Positions 1 to 10,886 of a stretch of DNA of 64,000 nt are shown one piece after another. The DNA is from Rubrivivax sp. (GTDB taxonomy: Bacteria; Pseudomonadota; Gammaproteobacteria; Burkholderiales; Burkholderiaceae_C): the NCBI GenBank assembly GCA_030681795.1, contig JAUXRG010000081.1:54602-118601 (forward strand). Reading direction: 5' to 3'. The notes below the pieces were generated by a model that saw only the letters and a list, made by a program, of their open reading frames with translations, was not told the origin of the DNA and ran no database searches. Position 1 is the stretch's first letter. Each line of letters begins with the position of its first letter. A program made the position numbers and the translations under genes.

Positions 1-1202
1 TGAGGTGGGGCGCAAGGGCCGCGATTCAAGTGCTCGAGCGCCACTTCGGCAATGGCCTGTCGCAGAGGGTCCAACCCCTGGCCCGTGCGGGCGCTGACAA
101 ATACGCGCTGGCGACGCACGCCCGGGTGGGCCTCGATCCAATCGCTGGTCTCGCGCGACTGGCGAGAGGCCTCCAGCAGATCGCACTTGTTGTAGACCAG
201 GAGCTGCGGCACGGCGCCAGCGCCTATGTCCTCGAGCACGCGCTCCACCTCAAGCTGCTGCTCGGCAAGGTGCGGGCTGGCGGCGTCGATCACATGCAGC
301 AGCAAGTCGGCTTCGGCGGCCTCGTGCAGCGTGGCTTCGAAGGCCTCGACCAGCTTGTGCGGCAGGTCCCGGATGAAGCCCACGGTGTCGGAAAGCGACA
401 CGGCGGCCTGCGCCTCGCCCAGCCAGAGCGAGCGCGTGGTGGTGTCCAGCGTGGCGAAGAGCTGGTCGGCCGCATAGGCCCGGGCCTTGACCAGGGCGTT
501 GAACAGCGTCGACTTGCCGGCGTTGGTGTAGCCGACGAGCGAGATGCGAAAGCTGCCGCGGCGTTCGCGCGCCTTGCGCTGCGTGCCGCGCTGGCGCTTG
601 ACCTTTTCGAGCCGCTCTTTCACCGATTTGATGCGGTCGCCGATCATGCGGCGGTCGAGCTCGATCTGCGCCTCGCCCGGGCCGCCGCGCGTGCCTATGC
701 CCCCTTGCTGACGTTCCAGGTGCGACCAGCGCCGGACCAGTCGCGTGGCCATGTACTGCAGGCGCGCCAATTCCACCTGCAGCTTGCCTTCATGGCTCTG
801 CGCGCGGTCGGCGAAGATATCCAGGATCAGCGAAGTGCGGTCGGCCACCGCCACGCCCAGGTGGCGCTCGAGGTTGCGTTGCTGGGCCGGGCTCAGCGCC
901 TGGTCGAAGATCACACCATGCGCTGCGGTGGCAGCCACCAGGGCCTTGATCTCGTCGGCCTTGCCGCTGCCGATGAAGAGTGCCGGATCCGGCGCCTTGC
1001 GCCGCGCGATGACGCGGGAAACGACCTCATCGCCCGCTGAGGCGGCAAGCAAGGCGAGCTCGTCCAGAGTGGCGTCGAAATGGGCCTGGCCGCCGACATC
1101 CACGCCGACCAGCACGGCACGCGTGGGCCCGTCATGGCCCTCGCGCGCCCCGCGTGGCGACGCGTCGCCACGCGGGGTGGCGGAAGCGGAGGCAGGACTC
1201 AA
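1..1202 (-). CDS. hflX: GTPase HflX (3' end outside window)
   Basis: Ribosome-associated GTPase of the HflX family, which binds the 50S subunit and splits stalled ribosomes. The HflX N-terminal domain is followed by a GTPase domain with G1 GYTNAGKS, G3 DTVG and G4 NKCD. The frame stays open through base 1, so the C-terminus lies outside; about 400 codons are visible. There is no in-frame ATG between the hfq stop and the conserved VLVGVDVGG. I took TTG at 1202, which gives a Ser/Ala/Pro-rich tail; GTG at 1115 would remove 29 residues. It lies 26 nt after hfq, the classic hfq-hflX pair. The family call is secure and the start is not. Confidence 0.93.
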   Translation of the reverse strand, partial: MSPASASATPRGDASPRGAREGHDGPTRAVLVGVDVGGQAHFDATLDELALLAASAGDEVVSRVIARRKAPDPALFIGSGKADEIKALVAATAAHGVIFDQALSPAQQRNLERHLGVAVADRTSLILDIFADRAQSHEGKLQVELARLQYMATRLVRRWSHLERQQGGIGTRGGPGEAQIELDRRMIGDRIKSVKERLEKVKRQRGTQRKARERRGSFRISLVGYTNAGKSTLFNALVKARAYAADQLFATLDTTTRSLWLGEAQAAVSLSDTVGFIRDLPHKLVEAFEATLHEAAEADLLLHVIDAASPHLAEQQLEVERVLEDIGAGAVPQLLVYNKCDLLEASRQSRETSDWIEAHPGVRRQRVFVSARTGQGLDPLRQAIAEVALEHLNRGPCAPP

Positions 1203-1228
1203 GGTGGCGGGGCGCTGGCGGGGCAGCT

Positions 1229-1471
1229 TCAGGCCTGCTCGGGCGCGTCGCCGGCCTGGAAGCTGACAGCGCGGCTGGGCACGACGGTGGAAATGGCGTG
1301 CTTGTAAACCATCTGCGTGACGGTATTGCGCAGCAGCACCACGTACTGGTCGAAGGACTCGATGTGGCCCTGGAGCTTGATGCCGTTGACGAGGTAGATC
1401 GACACCGGCACATGCTCCTTGCGAAGCAGGTTGAGAAAGGGATCCTGCAAGAGTTGGCCTTTGTTGCTCAC
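1229..1471 (-). CDS. hfq: RNA chaperone Hfq
   Basis: An 80-residue Hfq, the hexameric Sm-like protein that pairs small RNAs with mRNAs. The Sm1 region ([21 protein letters not shown]) and the Sm2 signature [12 protein letters not shown] are intact; the C-terminal tail is short, as in other betaproteobacteria. The start is GTG at 1471 with GGAG about 8 nt upstream. A 99-nt gap separates it from der, room for a promoter of its own, while hflX follows after 26 nt. Confidence 0.97.
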   Translation of the reverse strand: MSNKGQLLQDPFLNLLRKEHVPVSIYLVNGIKLQGHIESFDQYVVLLRNTVTQMVYKHAISTVVPSRAVSFQAGDAPEQA

Positions 1472-1570
1472 GATATGCTCCGTGTTGGATACGTCTAACC
1501 GCTCACCTTATCACAGAGACAAGCAGCCGGCCCACGGGTGCGGGACCCCGGTTGGGTTCGCCAGCGGGCT

Positions 1571-2911
1571 TCAGGTTCCCTTGTCGTCAAAGGGATTTGC
1601 CGCCGAGCGCATTTCAATGCGCACCGGCGTGCCCACGAGCTTGAAGTGCTCGCGCAGCCGGCCCTCCAGGTAGCGCTTGTAGCTGTCGGTCACATGGTCG
1701 AGTGACGTGCCGTGGATGACCACCAGCGGCGGGTTCATCCCCCCTTGGTGGGCATAGCGCATCTTGGGCCGGAAGCGCCCTTCGCGCCGTGGCGCCTGAT
1801 GTTCGGCCGCCTCGTGCACCAGCCTCGTGAGCACCGGCGTGGGCATCTTCACGGTGGCCGAGGCATGGGCCTGGACGATGGCCTTCCACAGTGCCGTCAA
1901 GCCCGTACGGCGGATGGCCGATATGTGCATCACCGGCGCGTATTTCAGGAACGACAACCGGCTCTCGATGGAGCGCTGCAGAGTCTGGCGCTGGTAGTCA
2001 TCGGTGGCGTCCCACTTGTTGACCGCCAGCACGACGGCGCGGCCCGACTCGAGGATGTAGCCGGCGATGTGCGCGTCCTGGTCACTCACGCCCAGCGTGG
2101 CATCCAGAAGCAGCAGCACGACGTTGGCATCGGCGATGGCCTGCAAGGTCTTGACCACCGAGAACTTCTCGACCGTCTCGAAGACCTTGCCACGGCGGCG
2201 CAGCCCGGCGGTGTCGATGAGCTCGAACTTCTGGCCGCCGCGCTCGAAAGGCACGTGGATGGCGTCACGCGTGGTGCCGGGCTGGTCGAAGGCCACCAGC
2301 CGCTCCTCGCCCAACCAGGCGTTGATGAGCGTGCTCTTGCCCACGTTGGGCCGCCCGGCCACTGCCAGACGGATGGGGCGGTCGGCCTGCTCGGCGTCTT
2401 CGTCGACCTCGTCGGACTCGGGGAAGTCCACCAACGCGGCCTCGAGCAGGCTGCGCACGCCCTGCCCGTGGGCCGAGGAGACCGGGTGCGGCTCGCCGAT
2501 GCCGAGTTCGTGGAACTCGCCCAGGAGTGGCGAATCGACCATGCCTTCGGCCTTGTTGGCCGCCAGCACCACGCGCTTTTGCTGGGTGCGCAGGTAGCGC
2601 GCGATGTCGTGGTCCTGGGCCGACAGGCCGGCGCGCACATCCACGACGAAGATCACGACGTCGGCCTCGGCCACGGCCTGGCGCGCCTGCCTGGCCATCT
2701 CGGCCACCACGCCCGAGGGCTTGTCGGGCTCGAAGCCGCCCGTGTCGACCACGATGAACTCGCGCGCCCCGAGCCGTGCGTCGCCGTAGTGACGGTCGCG
2801 TGTCAGCCCGGCGAAATCGGCCACGATCGCATCGCGGCTCTTCGTGATTCGGTTGAACAGCGTGGACTTGCCGACATTGGGTCGACCGACGATGGCGATG
2901 ACCGGTTTCAC
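1571..2911 (-). CDS. der: Ribosome biogenesis GTPase Der (EngA)
   Basis: A 446-residue double-GTPase needed for 50S subunit maturation. Two tandem G domains each carry GRPNVGKST (near residue 10 and again near 185), with DTGG or DTAG at G3 and NKAE or NKWD at G4, followed by a C-terminal KH-like domain. The frame stays open upstream, but the conserved sequence begins [12 protein letters not shown], so I use GTG at 2911, 8 nt after the bamB stop. Length and domain layout match the family. The bamB-der order is conserved in proteobacteria. Confidence 0.97.
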   Translation of the reverse strand: MKPVIAIVGRPNVGKSTLFNRITKSRDAIVADFAGLTRDRHYGDARLGAREFIVVDTGGFEPDKPSGVVAEMARQARQAVAEADVVIFVVDVRAGLSAQDHDIARYLRTQQKRVVLAANKAEGMVDSPLLGEFHELGIGEPHPVSSAHGQGVRSLLEAALVDFPESDEVDEDAEQADRPIRLAVAGRPNVGKSTLINAWLGEERLVAFDQPGTTRDAIHVPFERGGQKFELIDTAGLRRRGKVFETVEKFSVVKTLQAIADANVVLLLLDATLGVSDQDAHIAGYILESGRAVVLAVNKWDATDDYQRQTLQRSIESRLSFLKYAPVMHISAIRRTGLTALWKAIVQAHASATVKMPTPVLTRLVHEAAEHQAPRREGRFRPKMRYAHQGGMNPPLVVIHGTSLDHVTDSYKRYLEGRLREHFKLVGTPVRIEMRSAANPFDDKGT

Positions 2912-2919
2912 GTTGCGGC

Positions 2920-4038
2920 TCAGTTCGGCCTGAACGCGAACAGGCCGCCGGCCTGCGTCGTGACGAGCATCGTGGTGCCCGACAACACGGGCGTGCCGAT
3001 CACGGGCTTGCCGTCGGTGGGCAGCCGCAACTGCGGCTCGCCCGTCGCCGCGGAGAGAAAGTGCACCCAGCCTTCGCTGTCGCCGAACACCACCGCCGGG
3101 CCGGCCGCCAGCGCGCCGCTCAGCCCGCGGTAGAGGAGCTTCTCGCTGGTCCAGGCCACGTCGCCGCTGCCGGCGTGCCAAGCGGAAATGCGGTCGCTGG
3201 CATCGGCACCGAAGACCTGTTCTGCGTTGCCGCCCACCGCCTGCACGCCGCCCACGTTGCGGGACCAAAGCAGGGTGCCGCTTGCCGCGTCGGCGCAGGC
3301 CACCGCGGCCTGAAACGCCCGCATGCAGACCCTGTCGCCGACCCGCAACATGGGCCCGATGAGGTCGGCCAGGCGCTCGACCTCGTTGGTGCCGCGTGGC
3401 GCTGCCATGGGCACTTCCCATTGCACCGTGCCGCGCAGCGGGTCCAGCCCGGCCAGGCGCTGCCCCTGTCCCACGAGCAAGGTGTTGCGGTAGGCCCCCA
3501 CCACGCTGGCCTGGGCCAGCGTGAGCGCATCGCCGGGCCGCTGGAAGCTCCACAGCCGGCGGCCATCGATCGCGTCGAAGGCATGCACCGCGCGGTCCAC
3601 GCCCATCACGAATACCCGCTCGCCGGCCACCAGCGGCGGCGTGACCACGGCCGAAGGCACGCGCTTGCGCCATGTCTCTCGCCCGTTGTCGAAGGTGACA
3701 ACTTCATTGCCGCGCGTCACCACGCTGGTGAAACGGCCGTCGCTGCCCACGCCGGCGGCCAGCGGCCCGCCGGCCTGCGCTTGCCACAGGACCGCGCCAC
3801 TGTCGGCCTGCAGCGCGCGGATATCACCCTCGCCCGAGGCGACATAGAACACCCCTTCATGCACCGCCGGCACCATGGGGAAACCGATGGGGCCCACGCG
3901 GGCCTGCCAGACTTCGCGGCCGGCAATCTTGGGCGCGTAGGTTTCCAGCGGCGTGGGCTTGGGCTTGTCCGTAGAACAAGCCACCAGCCCGCCCAGGGCC
4001 AGCGCAAGCCACGCCAGTAGCGCGCCTCGCTGCGTCAC
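2920..4038 (-). CDS. bamB: Outer membrane assembly lipoprotein BamB
   Basis: A 372-residue lipoprotein of the BAM complex, which inserts beta-barrel proteins into the outer membrane. A signal sequence ends in the lipobox LVAC (Cys21). The rest is a PQQ-like eight-bladed beta-propeller with repeated G-x-x-x-W and A/G-x-G-x-x-x-A strands. The start is GTG, overlapping the yfgM stop by 4 nt (GTGA), so the two are probably translationally coupled. Other BAM parts in this window: bamD at 14868. Confidence 0.94.
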   Translation of the reverse strand: MTQRGALLAWLALALGGLVACSTDKPKPTPLETYAPKIAGREVWQARVGPIGFPMVPAVHEGVFYVASGEGDIRALQADSGAVLWQAQAGGPLAAGVGSDGRFTSVVTRGNEVVTFDNGRETWRKRVPSAVVTPPLVAGERVFVMGVDRAVHAFDAIDGRRLWSFQRPGDALTLAQASVVGAYRNTLLVGQGQRLAGLDPLRGTVQWEVPMAAPRGTNEVERLADLIGPMLRVGDRVCMRAFQAAVACADAASGTLLWSRNVGGVQAVGGNAEQVFGADASDRISAWHAGSGDVAWTSEKLLYRGLSGALAAGPAVVFGDSEGWVHFLSAATGEPQLRLPTDGKPVIGTPVLSGTTMLVTTQAGGLFAFRPN

Positions 4039-4712
4039 TTGCCGGCTCCCGAAGCGGCGGTGGCCGGTGCCTCGGGCGGGAATCCCAGCGCGGTGAGCTT
4101 GGCCTCGACCAGGCGGCGATAGTCAATCCGTTCGCCCATGCCCTTCCAGGCCGCCTGGTAGGCGCCGCGGGCTTCGTCCTTCTTGCCCTGAGCCATCAGG
4201 ATGTCGCCGCGGCGGTCGGACACCAGCGCGTCGAAGCCCTCGCTCTTCGCGTCGGCCAGCGTCTTCAAAGCTTCTTCGTACTGTTTGGCGTCGGCCTGCA
4301 AGCCGGCCAGGCGCAGGCGCGCCACGGTGCGGATCTCGTCTTCCACCGCGTTTTCGACCACCCAGGTCAGGCTCGCCTTGGCGGCATCGGTCTGGCCCTT
4401 GGCGGCCTGTGCCTTGGCCGCAGCCAGACCGGCCTGCTGAGTGAAGGCCGTGCGCGGGAAGCGCTCCTTCATGTCGGCGAAGACGCGCCCGGTCTTGTCG
4501 GCGTCCCCGGCTTGCGCGGCGCGGTCGAGCTCCTCGAACATCGAGGCCGACTTCTGGGCCTGGTCGCGCTGCCACCATTGCCAGCCATTCCAGGCCGCGA
4601 AGGCGCCCAGGACAAGCACCAGCGTCCAGGTGATCAGGTTGCCCTGCTGGTTCCAGAACGCCTTGAGCGCGTCGAGTTGTTCCTGCTCTTGCAGGTCGAG
4701 TTGTGTGGCCAT
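4035..4712 (-). CDS. YfgM-like tetratricopeptide membrane protein
   Basis: A 225-residue YfgM family protein (ancillary SecYEG-translocon/periplasmic chaperone-network protein in E. coli). It has a short cytoplasmic N-terminus (MATQLDLQEQEQ), one transmembrane helix around residues 25-42 ending WNGWQWW, and then a periplasmic TPR-like alpha-helical domain. A longer in-frame start exists but would overlap hisS; the ATG at 4712 gives the conserved N-terminus. It sits between hisS and bamB, the standard place for yfgM. Confidence 0.9.
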   Translation of the reverse strand: MATQLDLQEQEQLDALKAFWNQQGNLITWTLVLVLGAFAAWNGWQWWQRDQAQKSASMFEELDRAAQAGDADKTGRVFADMKERFPRTAFTQQAGLAAAKAQAAKGQTDAAKASLTWVVENAVEDEIRTVARLRLAGLQADAKQYEEALKTLADAKSEGFDALVSDRRGDILMAQGKKDEARGAYQAAWKGMGERIDYRRLVEAKLTALGFPPEAPATAASGAGK

Positions 4713-4752
4713 GGGTGCGAGGGCGGCAGGTCTTGGGAGGAACAATCCGCGA

Positions 4753-6069
4753 TTATGCGGTGCGCAGTTCAGGGGCCCAGCTTGCAGCCAGGGCGATGAG
4801 GCGGGTGGACTGGGGCGCGGCCGCATCGCGCAGGGGCTTGATCGCGACTTCGCCACGCGCCAGTTCGTCAGCGCCGAAGATCAGCGCGTGGCGCGCGCCG
4901 CTGGCGTCGGCCTTTTTGAATTGCGACTTCATGCTGCCCCAGGCGTCCCGGCCCGCGGCATGCATGAGCACGCTCACACCCGCAGCCCGCAGCGCCTCGG
5001 CCACCTGCATGGCCGCGGGCAGGGCCTCGGCCGAAGGCACGACGGCATACACGTCGGGCGGCGACAGCGGCACGGGCACGCCCGACTGCTCCAGCAGATC
5101 AAGCACGCGCTCGATGCCCAGGCCCCAGCCGATGCCGGGCGCAGGCTTGCCGCCTATGAGTTCCACCAGGCCGTCGTAACGGCCGCCACCGCATACCGTG
5201 CCCTGGGCGCCCAGGCGGTCGGTGACCCATTCGAAGACGGTGAGCGAGTAGTAGTCCATGCCGCGCACCAAGCGGTGGTTGACGCGGTAGGGCTGCCCGG
5301 CGGCATCCAGCGCCTGGCACACGCCTTCGAAGTGCTTGAGCGAGGCCTCGCCCAGGTAATCCATGAGCTTGGGCGCGGCTTCCACCAGCGGCTGCATGGC
5401 CGGGTTCTTGGTGTCCAGGATGCGCAGCGGGTTGCTGTGCAGGCGGCGCAGGGCCTCGGCGTCGAGCAGCTCGCGGCTGCCCCCCAGGTGCTTGATCAGC
5501 GCCTCGCGGTGCACCTTGCGCTCGGCGCTCTGGCCCAGGCAGTTGATGTCCAGCCGCACGTCGGCCAGGCCGAGGTCGCGCCACAGGCTGCGGCACATCA
5601 GGATGACCTCGGCATCGACATCGGGCCCGCCGAAACCCAGCGCCTCGACACCCACCTGGTGGAACTGGCGGTAGCGCCCGCGCTGCGGCCTCTCGTGGCG
5701 GAACATGGGGCCGATGTAGAACAGCCGCTTGCCGCCGTCGTAGAGCATCGAGTGCTCGATGGCGGCACGCACCACGCCGGCCGTGCCCTCGGGGCGCAGC
5801 GTCAGCGCGTCACCGTTCAGGCTGTCGATGAAGGAGTACATCTCCTTCTCGACGATGTCGGTCACCTCGCCCAGCCCGCGCACGAACAGCGGCGTGGGTT
5901 CGACGATGGGCACGCGGATGTTGAGGTAGCCGTAGCGGCGCATCAGCGCGCGCACGGTATCTTCGAACCACTCCCAGCGCGCCGATTCGGGCGGCAGGAT
6001 GTCGTTCATGCCCTTTACCGCAACCAGCGGTGACGTCGGCACTCTTGTGGCTTGGATCGGTTCGGCCAT
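4753..6069 (-). CDS. hisS: Histidyl-tRNA synthetase
   Basis: A class II aminoacyl-tRNA synthetase of 438 residues that charges tRNA-His. Motif 2 contains [15 protein letters not shown], the histidine-specific loop reads LVRGMDYY, and motif 3 contains [11 protein letters not shown]; the anticodon-binding domain is C-terminal. An upstream in-frame ATG at 6111 would add 14 residues; I chose MAEPIQATR at 6069. It lies between ispG (81 nt upstream) and yfgM (40 nt downstream). Confidence 0.97.
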   Translation of the reverse strand: MAEPIQATRVPTSPLVAVKGMNDILPPESARWEWFEDTVRALMRRYGYLNIRVPIVEPTPLFVRGLGEVTDIVEKEMYSFIDSLNGDALTLRPEGTAGVVRAAIEHSMLYDGGKRLFYIGPMFRHERPQRGRYRQFHQVGVEALGFGGPDVDAEVILMCRSLWRDLGLADVRLDINCLGQSAERKVHREALIKHLGGSRELLDAEALRRLHSNPLRILDTKNPAMQPLVEAAPKLMDYLGEASLKHFEGVCQALDAAGQPYRVNHRLVRGMDYYSLTVFEWVTDRLGAQGTVCGGGRYDGLVELIGGKPAPGIGWGLGIERVLDLLEQSGVPVPLSPPDVYAVVPSAEALPAAMQVAEALRAAGVSVLMHAAGRDAWGSMKSQFKKADASGARHALIFGADELARGEVAIKPLRDAAAPQSTRLIALAASWAPELRTA

Positions 6070-6150
6070 GGTGGAAGCGGGTTGGGGCTGGGGAGACCGG
6101 CGCCGGTGCACGGCGCCGCCATCGAGATCAGGGCGGCAGCGACGCCAGCG

Positions 6151-7428
6151 TCAATGCGCCGTGGGGGCCGTGCCGAAGCGTCGCTCGATGTAGCTCTCGA
6201 CGATCTCGTGAAATTCCTGCGCGATGCCCTCGCCGCGCAGCGTCAGGGCCTTCTCGCCGTCGATGTACACCGGCGCGGCCGGGGCCTCGCCGGTGCCGGG
6301 AAGGCTGATACCGATGTCGGCATGCTTGCTCTCGCCCGGGCCATTCACGATGCAGCCCATCACCGCCACCCTGAGGGTCTCGACGCCCGGGTACTTCGCC
6401 TTCCAGACCGGCATCTGTGCGCGCAGGAAATCGTCGATCTGTTTGGCCAGGGTCTGGAAGGTCGTGCTGGTGGTGCGACCGCAGCCGGGGCAGGCGGTGA
6501 CACTCGGGTTGAAGGTGCGCAGCCCGAGCGACTGCAGGATCTCCATCGCGACCATGACTTCCTGCGTGCGCGCCTCGCCGGGCTGCGGCGTCAGGCTGAC
6601 ACGGATGGTGTCGCCGATGCCTTCTTGGAGCAGCACGCCCATCGAGGTGGCCGAAGCCACCGTGCCCTTGGTGGCCATGCCGGCCTCGGTGAGACCCAGA
6701 TGCAGTGCGTAGTCGCAGCGGCGGGCCAATGCGCGGTAGACCGATATCAGGTCCTGCACCCCGCTGACCTTGCAGCTGATGATGATGTGGTCGGGGTTCA
6801 GGCCGAGCTCACGCGCGACCTCGGCCGAACTCAGCGCCGACTGCACGAGCGCCTGGTACATCACCTGCTTGGCGTCGAGCGGGCGCGCGCGCCGCGCGTT
6901 TTCGTCCATCAGCGAGGCCAGCAACTCCTGGTCCAGGCTGCCCCAGTTGACGCCGATGCGCACCACCTTGTCGTAGCGCACCGCAGCTTCAATCATCTGC
7001 GCGAACTGGCGGTCGCGCTTGTCGCCCTTGCCCACGTTGCCGGGGTTGATGCGGTACTTGCTGAGCGCCTGGGCCATCGCCGGAAATTCGGTCAGCAGGC
7101 GGTGCCCGTTGTAGTGGAAATCACCCACCAGCGGCACCAGGATGCCCATGCGGTCGAGCTGCTCGCGGATGTGCGGCACGGCCCGCGCCGCTTCCGGCGT
7201 ATTGACCGTGATGCGCACCAGCTCGGAGCCGGCCTGGGCCAGTTCCTTGACCTGGATCGCCGTGCCTATGGCGTCCACGGTGTCGGTGTTGGTCATCGCC
7301 TGCACGCGCACGGGGGCATCGCCGCCCAGCGTCAGCACCTGTCCGCCCCAGGCCAGCCTGGCCTGGCGTGTGCGGCGCGGCGGTGGGGCGGCGGCTTCGA
7401 TGACGTCGAAGGCAGCGGTCGCGTTCAT
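6151..7428 (-). CDS. ispG: 4-hydroxy-3-methylbut-2-en-1-yl diphosphate synthase (flavodoxin)
   Basis: IspG (GcpE), a [4Fe-4S] enzyme of the MEP pathway that converts MEcPP to HMBPP, here 425 residues. Early residues QAMTNTDT match the start of the TIM-barrel domain. The C-terminal cluster ligands are visible as CPGCGR and the later Cys of [10 protein letters not shown] used the ATG at 7428, because the upstream extension is unlike the family and would run into rodZ. It supplies isopentenyl units that the hpnCDE genes at 39836-42831 could use. Confidence 0.96.
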   Translation of the reverse strand: MNATAAFDVIEAAAPPPRRTRQARLAWGGQVLTLGGDAPVRVQAMTNTDTVDAIGTAIQVKELAQAGSELVRITVNTPEAARAVPHIREQLDRMGILVPLVGDFHYNGHRLLTEFPAMAQALSKYRINPGNVGKGDKRDRQFAQMIEAAVRYDKVVRIGVNWGSLDQELLASLMDENARRARPLDAKQVMYQALVQSALSSAEVARELGLNPDHIIISCKVSGVQDLISVYRALARRCDYALHLGLTEAGMATKGTVASATSMGVLLQEGIGDTIRVSLTPQPGEARTQEVMVAMEILQSLGLRTFNPSVTACPGCGRTTSTTFQTLAKQIDDFLRAQMPVWKAKYPGVETLRVAVMGCIVNGPGESKHADIGISLPGTGEAPAAPVYIDGEKALTLRGEGIAQEFHEIVESYIERRFGTAPTAH

Positions 7429-7453
7429 CGCTTGGGCCTCACGCTCAGTCCAG

Positions 7454-8416
7454 TCATTGCAACTCGACACGCGCCACGTTGTCGCGTGTGCGGGCCGAGA
7501 GGTCGACCGCCTGGCCACGAAAGGCCAGCTGCGTGACGGCCGCATTGCCTATGGTCAGGCGGATCGGCAACGTGCCGTCGAGGCCGACGCCTTCGCCGGG
7601 GGTCAAGACACGTGACAGCAGCAACTGGCCTCGGGCGTCGCGCACTTCGATCCACGATGCACCGCTGGTGCGCAGCTGCAGCATTGCGGCAGGGGCTGTA
7701 GCGGGCGCCCGCGGCACCGACGCCGCGGCCACCGGCGATGCCAAGGCGGGCGTTGCGCCCGGCGCTGCGGCCAGGGTCGGGCTGGCGGGTGCCATCGCTG
7801 CCGCCGCCAGGGCGGCAGGCAGGGGCGCGGGCGCCGCGATGGCCGCCGATGCGGCCGCGGCCGATGGCGCAACCGCGGCCGATGGCGCAACCGCGGCCTC
7901 GGCGACCACCGCCACCACGGACGGCGCCACCGAGGCCGCCGGCGCAGGCGCCGAGCTCGCTGGCGCCGTGGCTGACGCCGGCGCCTGGGCCCCGGGGGTC
8001 CACAGGCCCTCGGGCATGGAGTAGATCGCCAAGGCGGCCAGCATCAGCGCCGCAGCCGCCCAGACCATGGGGCGGATGGCGGCACCGGCCAGCCCAGGGT
8101 CGTGGCGGCCCGGCCGGTCATGGAACGGGGCGTTGAGCGCGCCACCGGCCGGCTCCAGCGCCACGGAGGCCGGCTGGGGCAGCAGTTCGAGCACCGGGCG
8201 GGCGTCGATCTTCAGGCTGCGGCACACGGTCTGGGCCAGCGCGCGCGTGAACGTGGCATCGGGCAACTCGTCCCAGCGATCATTCTCCAGCGCATCGAGC
8301 TTGCGCGGCGCCACCTTGATGGCCGCGGCCAGCGCCGCGATGTGCAGGCCCTGCCTCTCGCGCGCCGCACGCAGCAACGCGCCCGGGCTGGCGCCGCCGT
8401 ATGTCGTCTCACTCAT
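7454..8416 (-). CDS. rodZ: RodZ-like cell-shape protein
   Basis: A 320-residue membrane protein of the RodZ family, which links MreB to the cell envelope. It has an N-terminal helix-turn-helix ([19 protein letters not shown]), one transmembrane helix (near residues 115-132), a long Ala/Pro/Val linker containing near-tandem AAVAPS units, and a C-terminal DUF4115 beta domain ending DNVARVELQ. The start ATG overlaps the pilF stop by 8 nt. The Ala/Pro linker is low complexity, so its length should be variable among relatives. The family assignment is good. Confidence 0.88.
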   Translation of the reverse strand: MSETTYGGASPGALLRAARERQGLHIAALAAAIKVAPRKLDALENDRWDELPDATFTRALAQTVCRSLKIDARPVLELLPQPASVALEPAGGALNAPFHDRPGRHDPGLAGAAIRPMVWAAAALMLAALAIYSMPEGLWTPGAQAPASATAPASSAPAPAASVAPSVVAVVAEAAVAPSAAVAPSAAAASAAIAAPAPLPAALAAAAMAPASPTLAAAPGATPALASPVAAASVPRAPATAPAAMLQLRTSGASWIEVRDARGQLLLSRVLTPGEGVGLDGTLPIRLTIGNAAVTQLAFRGQAVDLSARTRDNVARVELQ

Positions 8417-9197
8417 CGAAACGCCCTCGTTCGAATTGCAGCGCTTCCGTCGATTGGGGGAAGCGCTCGCGCAACTGGCGGCCCAGCTGCTCTGCCAGCG
8501 GGAGGTTGCCCAGGCGGCGCTCGATCCGCGTGGCCAGCCACAGGCTTTGCGCCGAAGACAGGTCCCGATCGGCGTTGATGCGCGCGACATAGAAGCGCGC
8601 GCGCTCGAGCTCCCCCATGCGCAGCAGCACATCAGCCAGGTTGTATGCCGTGACCGGGCTGGCGGGGTCGAGCTCGTACGAACGCGAAAGCGTGCGCTCG
8701 GCGTCGGCCAATCGCCCTTCGCGCGCCTGGCACACACCCTGGGCGAGCAGGGTGCGCACGGCATCACCATAGCCGGGCTGCGCCAGGGCGTTGGTGAAAT
8801 GCGATTCGGCTTGCGCGTAGCGGCGCTGCTGGCACAGGAACCACGCATAGTTGTGCATGGTGCCGCCGTCGCGCGGCGCCAGCTGCAACGCCCGCTGGAA
8901 GCTCTCGTCGGCCTGCGCGGCGTCGCCCATGCTGGCGTAGACGAGCCCGCGCAGGCTGAAGGCTTCGGCCATCTCGGGCTTGGCCGCCAGCGCGCGCTTG
9001 ATCTCGTCCAGCGCCGTGGCCGACTGTCCGCGGCCGAAGTACAGGCCGGCAAGTTCCAGCCGCGCGTTGGCAATTCGCGCCGGGTCTGGCGGGTCGGCCG
9101 CGGCACGCGTCTCGCGCTCGCCGCCCCCTGACGGCGGGGCCGCGCAACCGGCCAGCGCGCACAGCGCGGCGATGGCCAGCAGCCGCCAGGCCTTCAC
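8409..9197 (-). CDS. pilF: Type IV pilus biogenesis lipoprotein PilF/PilW
   Basis: A 262-residue outer-membrane pilotin-type lipoprotein that helps PilQ secretin assembly. The signal peptide ends at lipobox LAGC (Cys18). Several TPR repeats follow ([56 protein letters not shown]). It overlaps rlmN by ATGA and rodZ by 8 nt, so all three are probably translated in a coupled way. No other pilus genes lie in this window. Confidence 0.92.
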   Translation of the reverse strand: MKAWRLLAIAALCALAGCAAPPSGGGERETRAAADPPDPARIANARLELAGLYFGRGQSATALDEIKRALAAKPEMAEAFSLRGLVYASMGDAAQADESFQRALQLAPRDGGTMHNYAWFLCQQRRYAQAESHFTNALAQPGYGDAVRTLLAQGVCQAREGRLADAERTLSRSYELDPASPVTAYNLADVLLRMGELERARFYVARINADRDLSSAQSLWLATRIERRLGNLPLAEQLGRQLRERFPQSTEALQFERGRFDE

Positions 9198-10318
9198 TGC
9201 AGGCTCCCGGTGGAAGCCACCGCGGCGATCGGAATCACCTCGCGCCGGCGTGCCAGGCGCTGGTGTACACGGGTTCGGTCCTGCACTTCGCCGGCAAGCT
9301 GGCCGCAGGCGGCGGCGATATCCTCGCCCCGGGTCTTGCGCACGGTGGTCACGATGCCCGCGTCCAGCAGCACGCGGGCGAAGGCCTGCACGCGCTCACG
9401 CGGCGAACGCTTCAGGCCAGACGCCGGGAAGGGGTTGAACGGAATCAGGTTCAGCTTGCACGGCACCCGCCCCTTCACGAGCCGCACGAGTTCGGCAGCC
9501 TGTTCGGGCGAGTCGTTGACGCCGTCGAGCATGCAGTATTCGAAGGTGATGAAGTCGCGCGGCGCGGCGTCGAGGTAACGCACGCAGGCGTCGAGCAAAG
9601 CCTCGAGGCCGTCCTTGCGGTTGAGCGGCACGAGCTGGTCGCGCAGGGCGTCGTTGGCGGCGTGCAGCGATACGGCCAGCGCCACCGGGCAGTCCTGGCG
9701 CAGGCGGTCGATCATGGTCACCATGCCCGAGGTGGACACCGTCACACGCCGGCGCGACAGGCCGTACGCGTGGTCGTCGAGCATCGTGCGCAGTGCGGGC
9801 ACCAGCGCGGCGTAGTTCTGCAGTGGCTCGCCCATGCCCATCATGACGACGTTATCGATGACTCGCTCCACACCGCCCTGACGCAGCCGATGTTCGGCGA
9901 ACCACAGCTGCGCGACGATCTCGCCCGTGCTGAGATTGCGGCTGAACCCCTGGTGCCCTGTGGAACAGAAACGGCAGCCCACGGCGCAGCCCGCCTGCGA
10001 CGACACGCACAAGGTGCCGCGGTCGTCTTCCGGGATGTAGACCGCCTCCACGGCATTGCCCGCACCGACGTCGAAGAGCCACTTCACCGTGCCATCGGCC
10101 GAGCGCTGCTCGCTCAGCAGCGGCAGGCCACGAACCTCGGCCACCCCCGCGAGCTTGGTGCGCAGCGACTTGGCCAGGTTCGACATGCGCTCGAAGTCGG
10201 CCTCGCCCTTCTGGTGGATCCAACGGTAGAGCTGGACGGCGCGAAAGCGCTTCTCGCCCAGGCTGTCGCAGAAGGCCGCCAGCCCCTCGAGATCGAAGTC
10301 GAGCAGATTGACGGCCAT
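9194..10318 (-). CDS. rlmN: Dual-specificity RNA methyltransferase RlmN
   Basis: A 374-residue radical SAM enzyme that makes 2-methyladenosine at 23S rRNA A2503 and in some tRNAs. The radical SAM cluster motif is CAVGCRFC; the motif [10 protein letters not shown] and the C-terminal catalytic Cys in [12 protein letters not shown] are present. It lies 84 nt after ndk and overlaps pilF by 4 nt. Length and motifs are those of a complete, active enzyme. Confidence 0.97.
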   Translation of the reverse strand: MAVNLLDFDLEGLAAFCDSLGEKRFRAVQLYRWIHQKGEADFERMSNLAKSLRTKLAGVAEVRGLPLLSEQRSADGTVKWLFDVGAGNAVEAVYIPEDDRGTLCVSSQAGCAVGCRFCSTGHQGFSRNLSTGEIVAQLWFAEHRLRQGGVERVIDNVVMMGMGEPLQNYAALVPALRTMLDDHAYGLSRRRVTVSTSGMVTMIDRLRQDCPVALAVSLHAANDALRDQLVPLNRKDGLEALLDACVRYLDAAPRDFITFEYCMLDGVNDSPEQAAELVRLVKGRVPCKLNLIPFNPFPASGLKRSPRERVQAFARVLLDAGIVTTVRKTRGEDIAAACGQLAGEVQDRTRVHQRLARRREVIPIAAVASTGSLQ

Positions 10319-10402
10319 CTCAGCGCGCGCCGGGCCGCCCCAAGCGCGCTGACGCCCCCTTGGGGGGCAGCGATCGCAGGGAGCGTGGGGGCCTCATGTT
10401 CT

Positions 10403-10828
10403 TTAACGCGAATAGACGTTCATGCCGGGGAAGAAGAAGCCGATTTCGACCGCGGCCGTCTCGGCCGCGTCCGAGCCGTGCACCGCATTGGCGTCGATGC
10501 TGTCGGCGAAGTCGGCACGGATGGTGCCCTTATCGGCCTTCTTCGGGTCGGTGGCACCCATCAGCTCGCGGTTCTTGGCAATGGCACCCTCGCCTTCGAG
10601 CACCTGGATCATCACCGGGCCCGAGATCATGAAACTGACCAGATCCTTGTAGAACGGGCGCGCCTTGTGCACGGCGTAGAAGGCCTCGGCCTCGCCCCGC
10701 GAGAGGTGCACCATGCGGGCAGCCGCGATCTTGAGGCCGGCGCCTTCAAAACGGGCGTAGATCTGGCCGATCACATTCTTCGCCACGGCGTCGGGCTTGA
10801 TGATCGAAAGCGTGCGTTCGAGGGCCAT
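10403..10828 (-). CDS. ndk: Nucleoside diphosphate kinase
   Basis: A 141-residue NDK that balances NTP pools by phosphoryl transfer through a His intermediate, visible in NAVHGSDA. The N-terminus [15 protein letters not shown] is the family signature, so I start at 10828 rather than using a much longer upstream in-frame extension. The ribosome site AGGAGA lies just upstream. It is the first gene of the ndk-hflX run. Confidence 0.98.
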   Translation of the reverse strand: MALERTLSIIKPDAVAKNVIGQIYARFEGAGLKIAAARMVHLSRGEAEAFYAVHKARPFYKDLVSFMISGPVMIQVLEGEGAIAKNRELMGATDPKKADKGTIRADFADSIDANAVHGSDAAETAAVEIGFFFPGMNVYSR

Positions 10829-10886
10829 GAAAAGTTCTCCTGAATCAACAACTTGGCGAAGCTTTTGATTGTAGCTCGCAGATCTG

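Noticed and set aside
30..1040. Long open frame on the plus strand over hflX
   Set aside because: High-GC DNA produces long antisense frames; the minus strand encodes clear HflX motifs.
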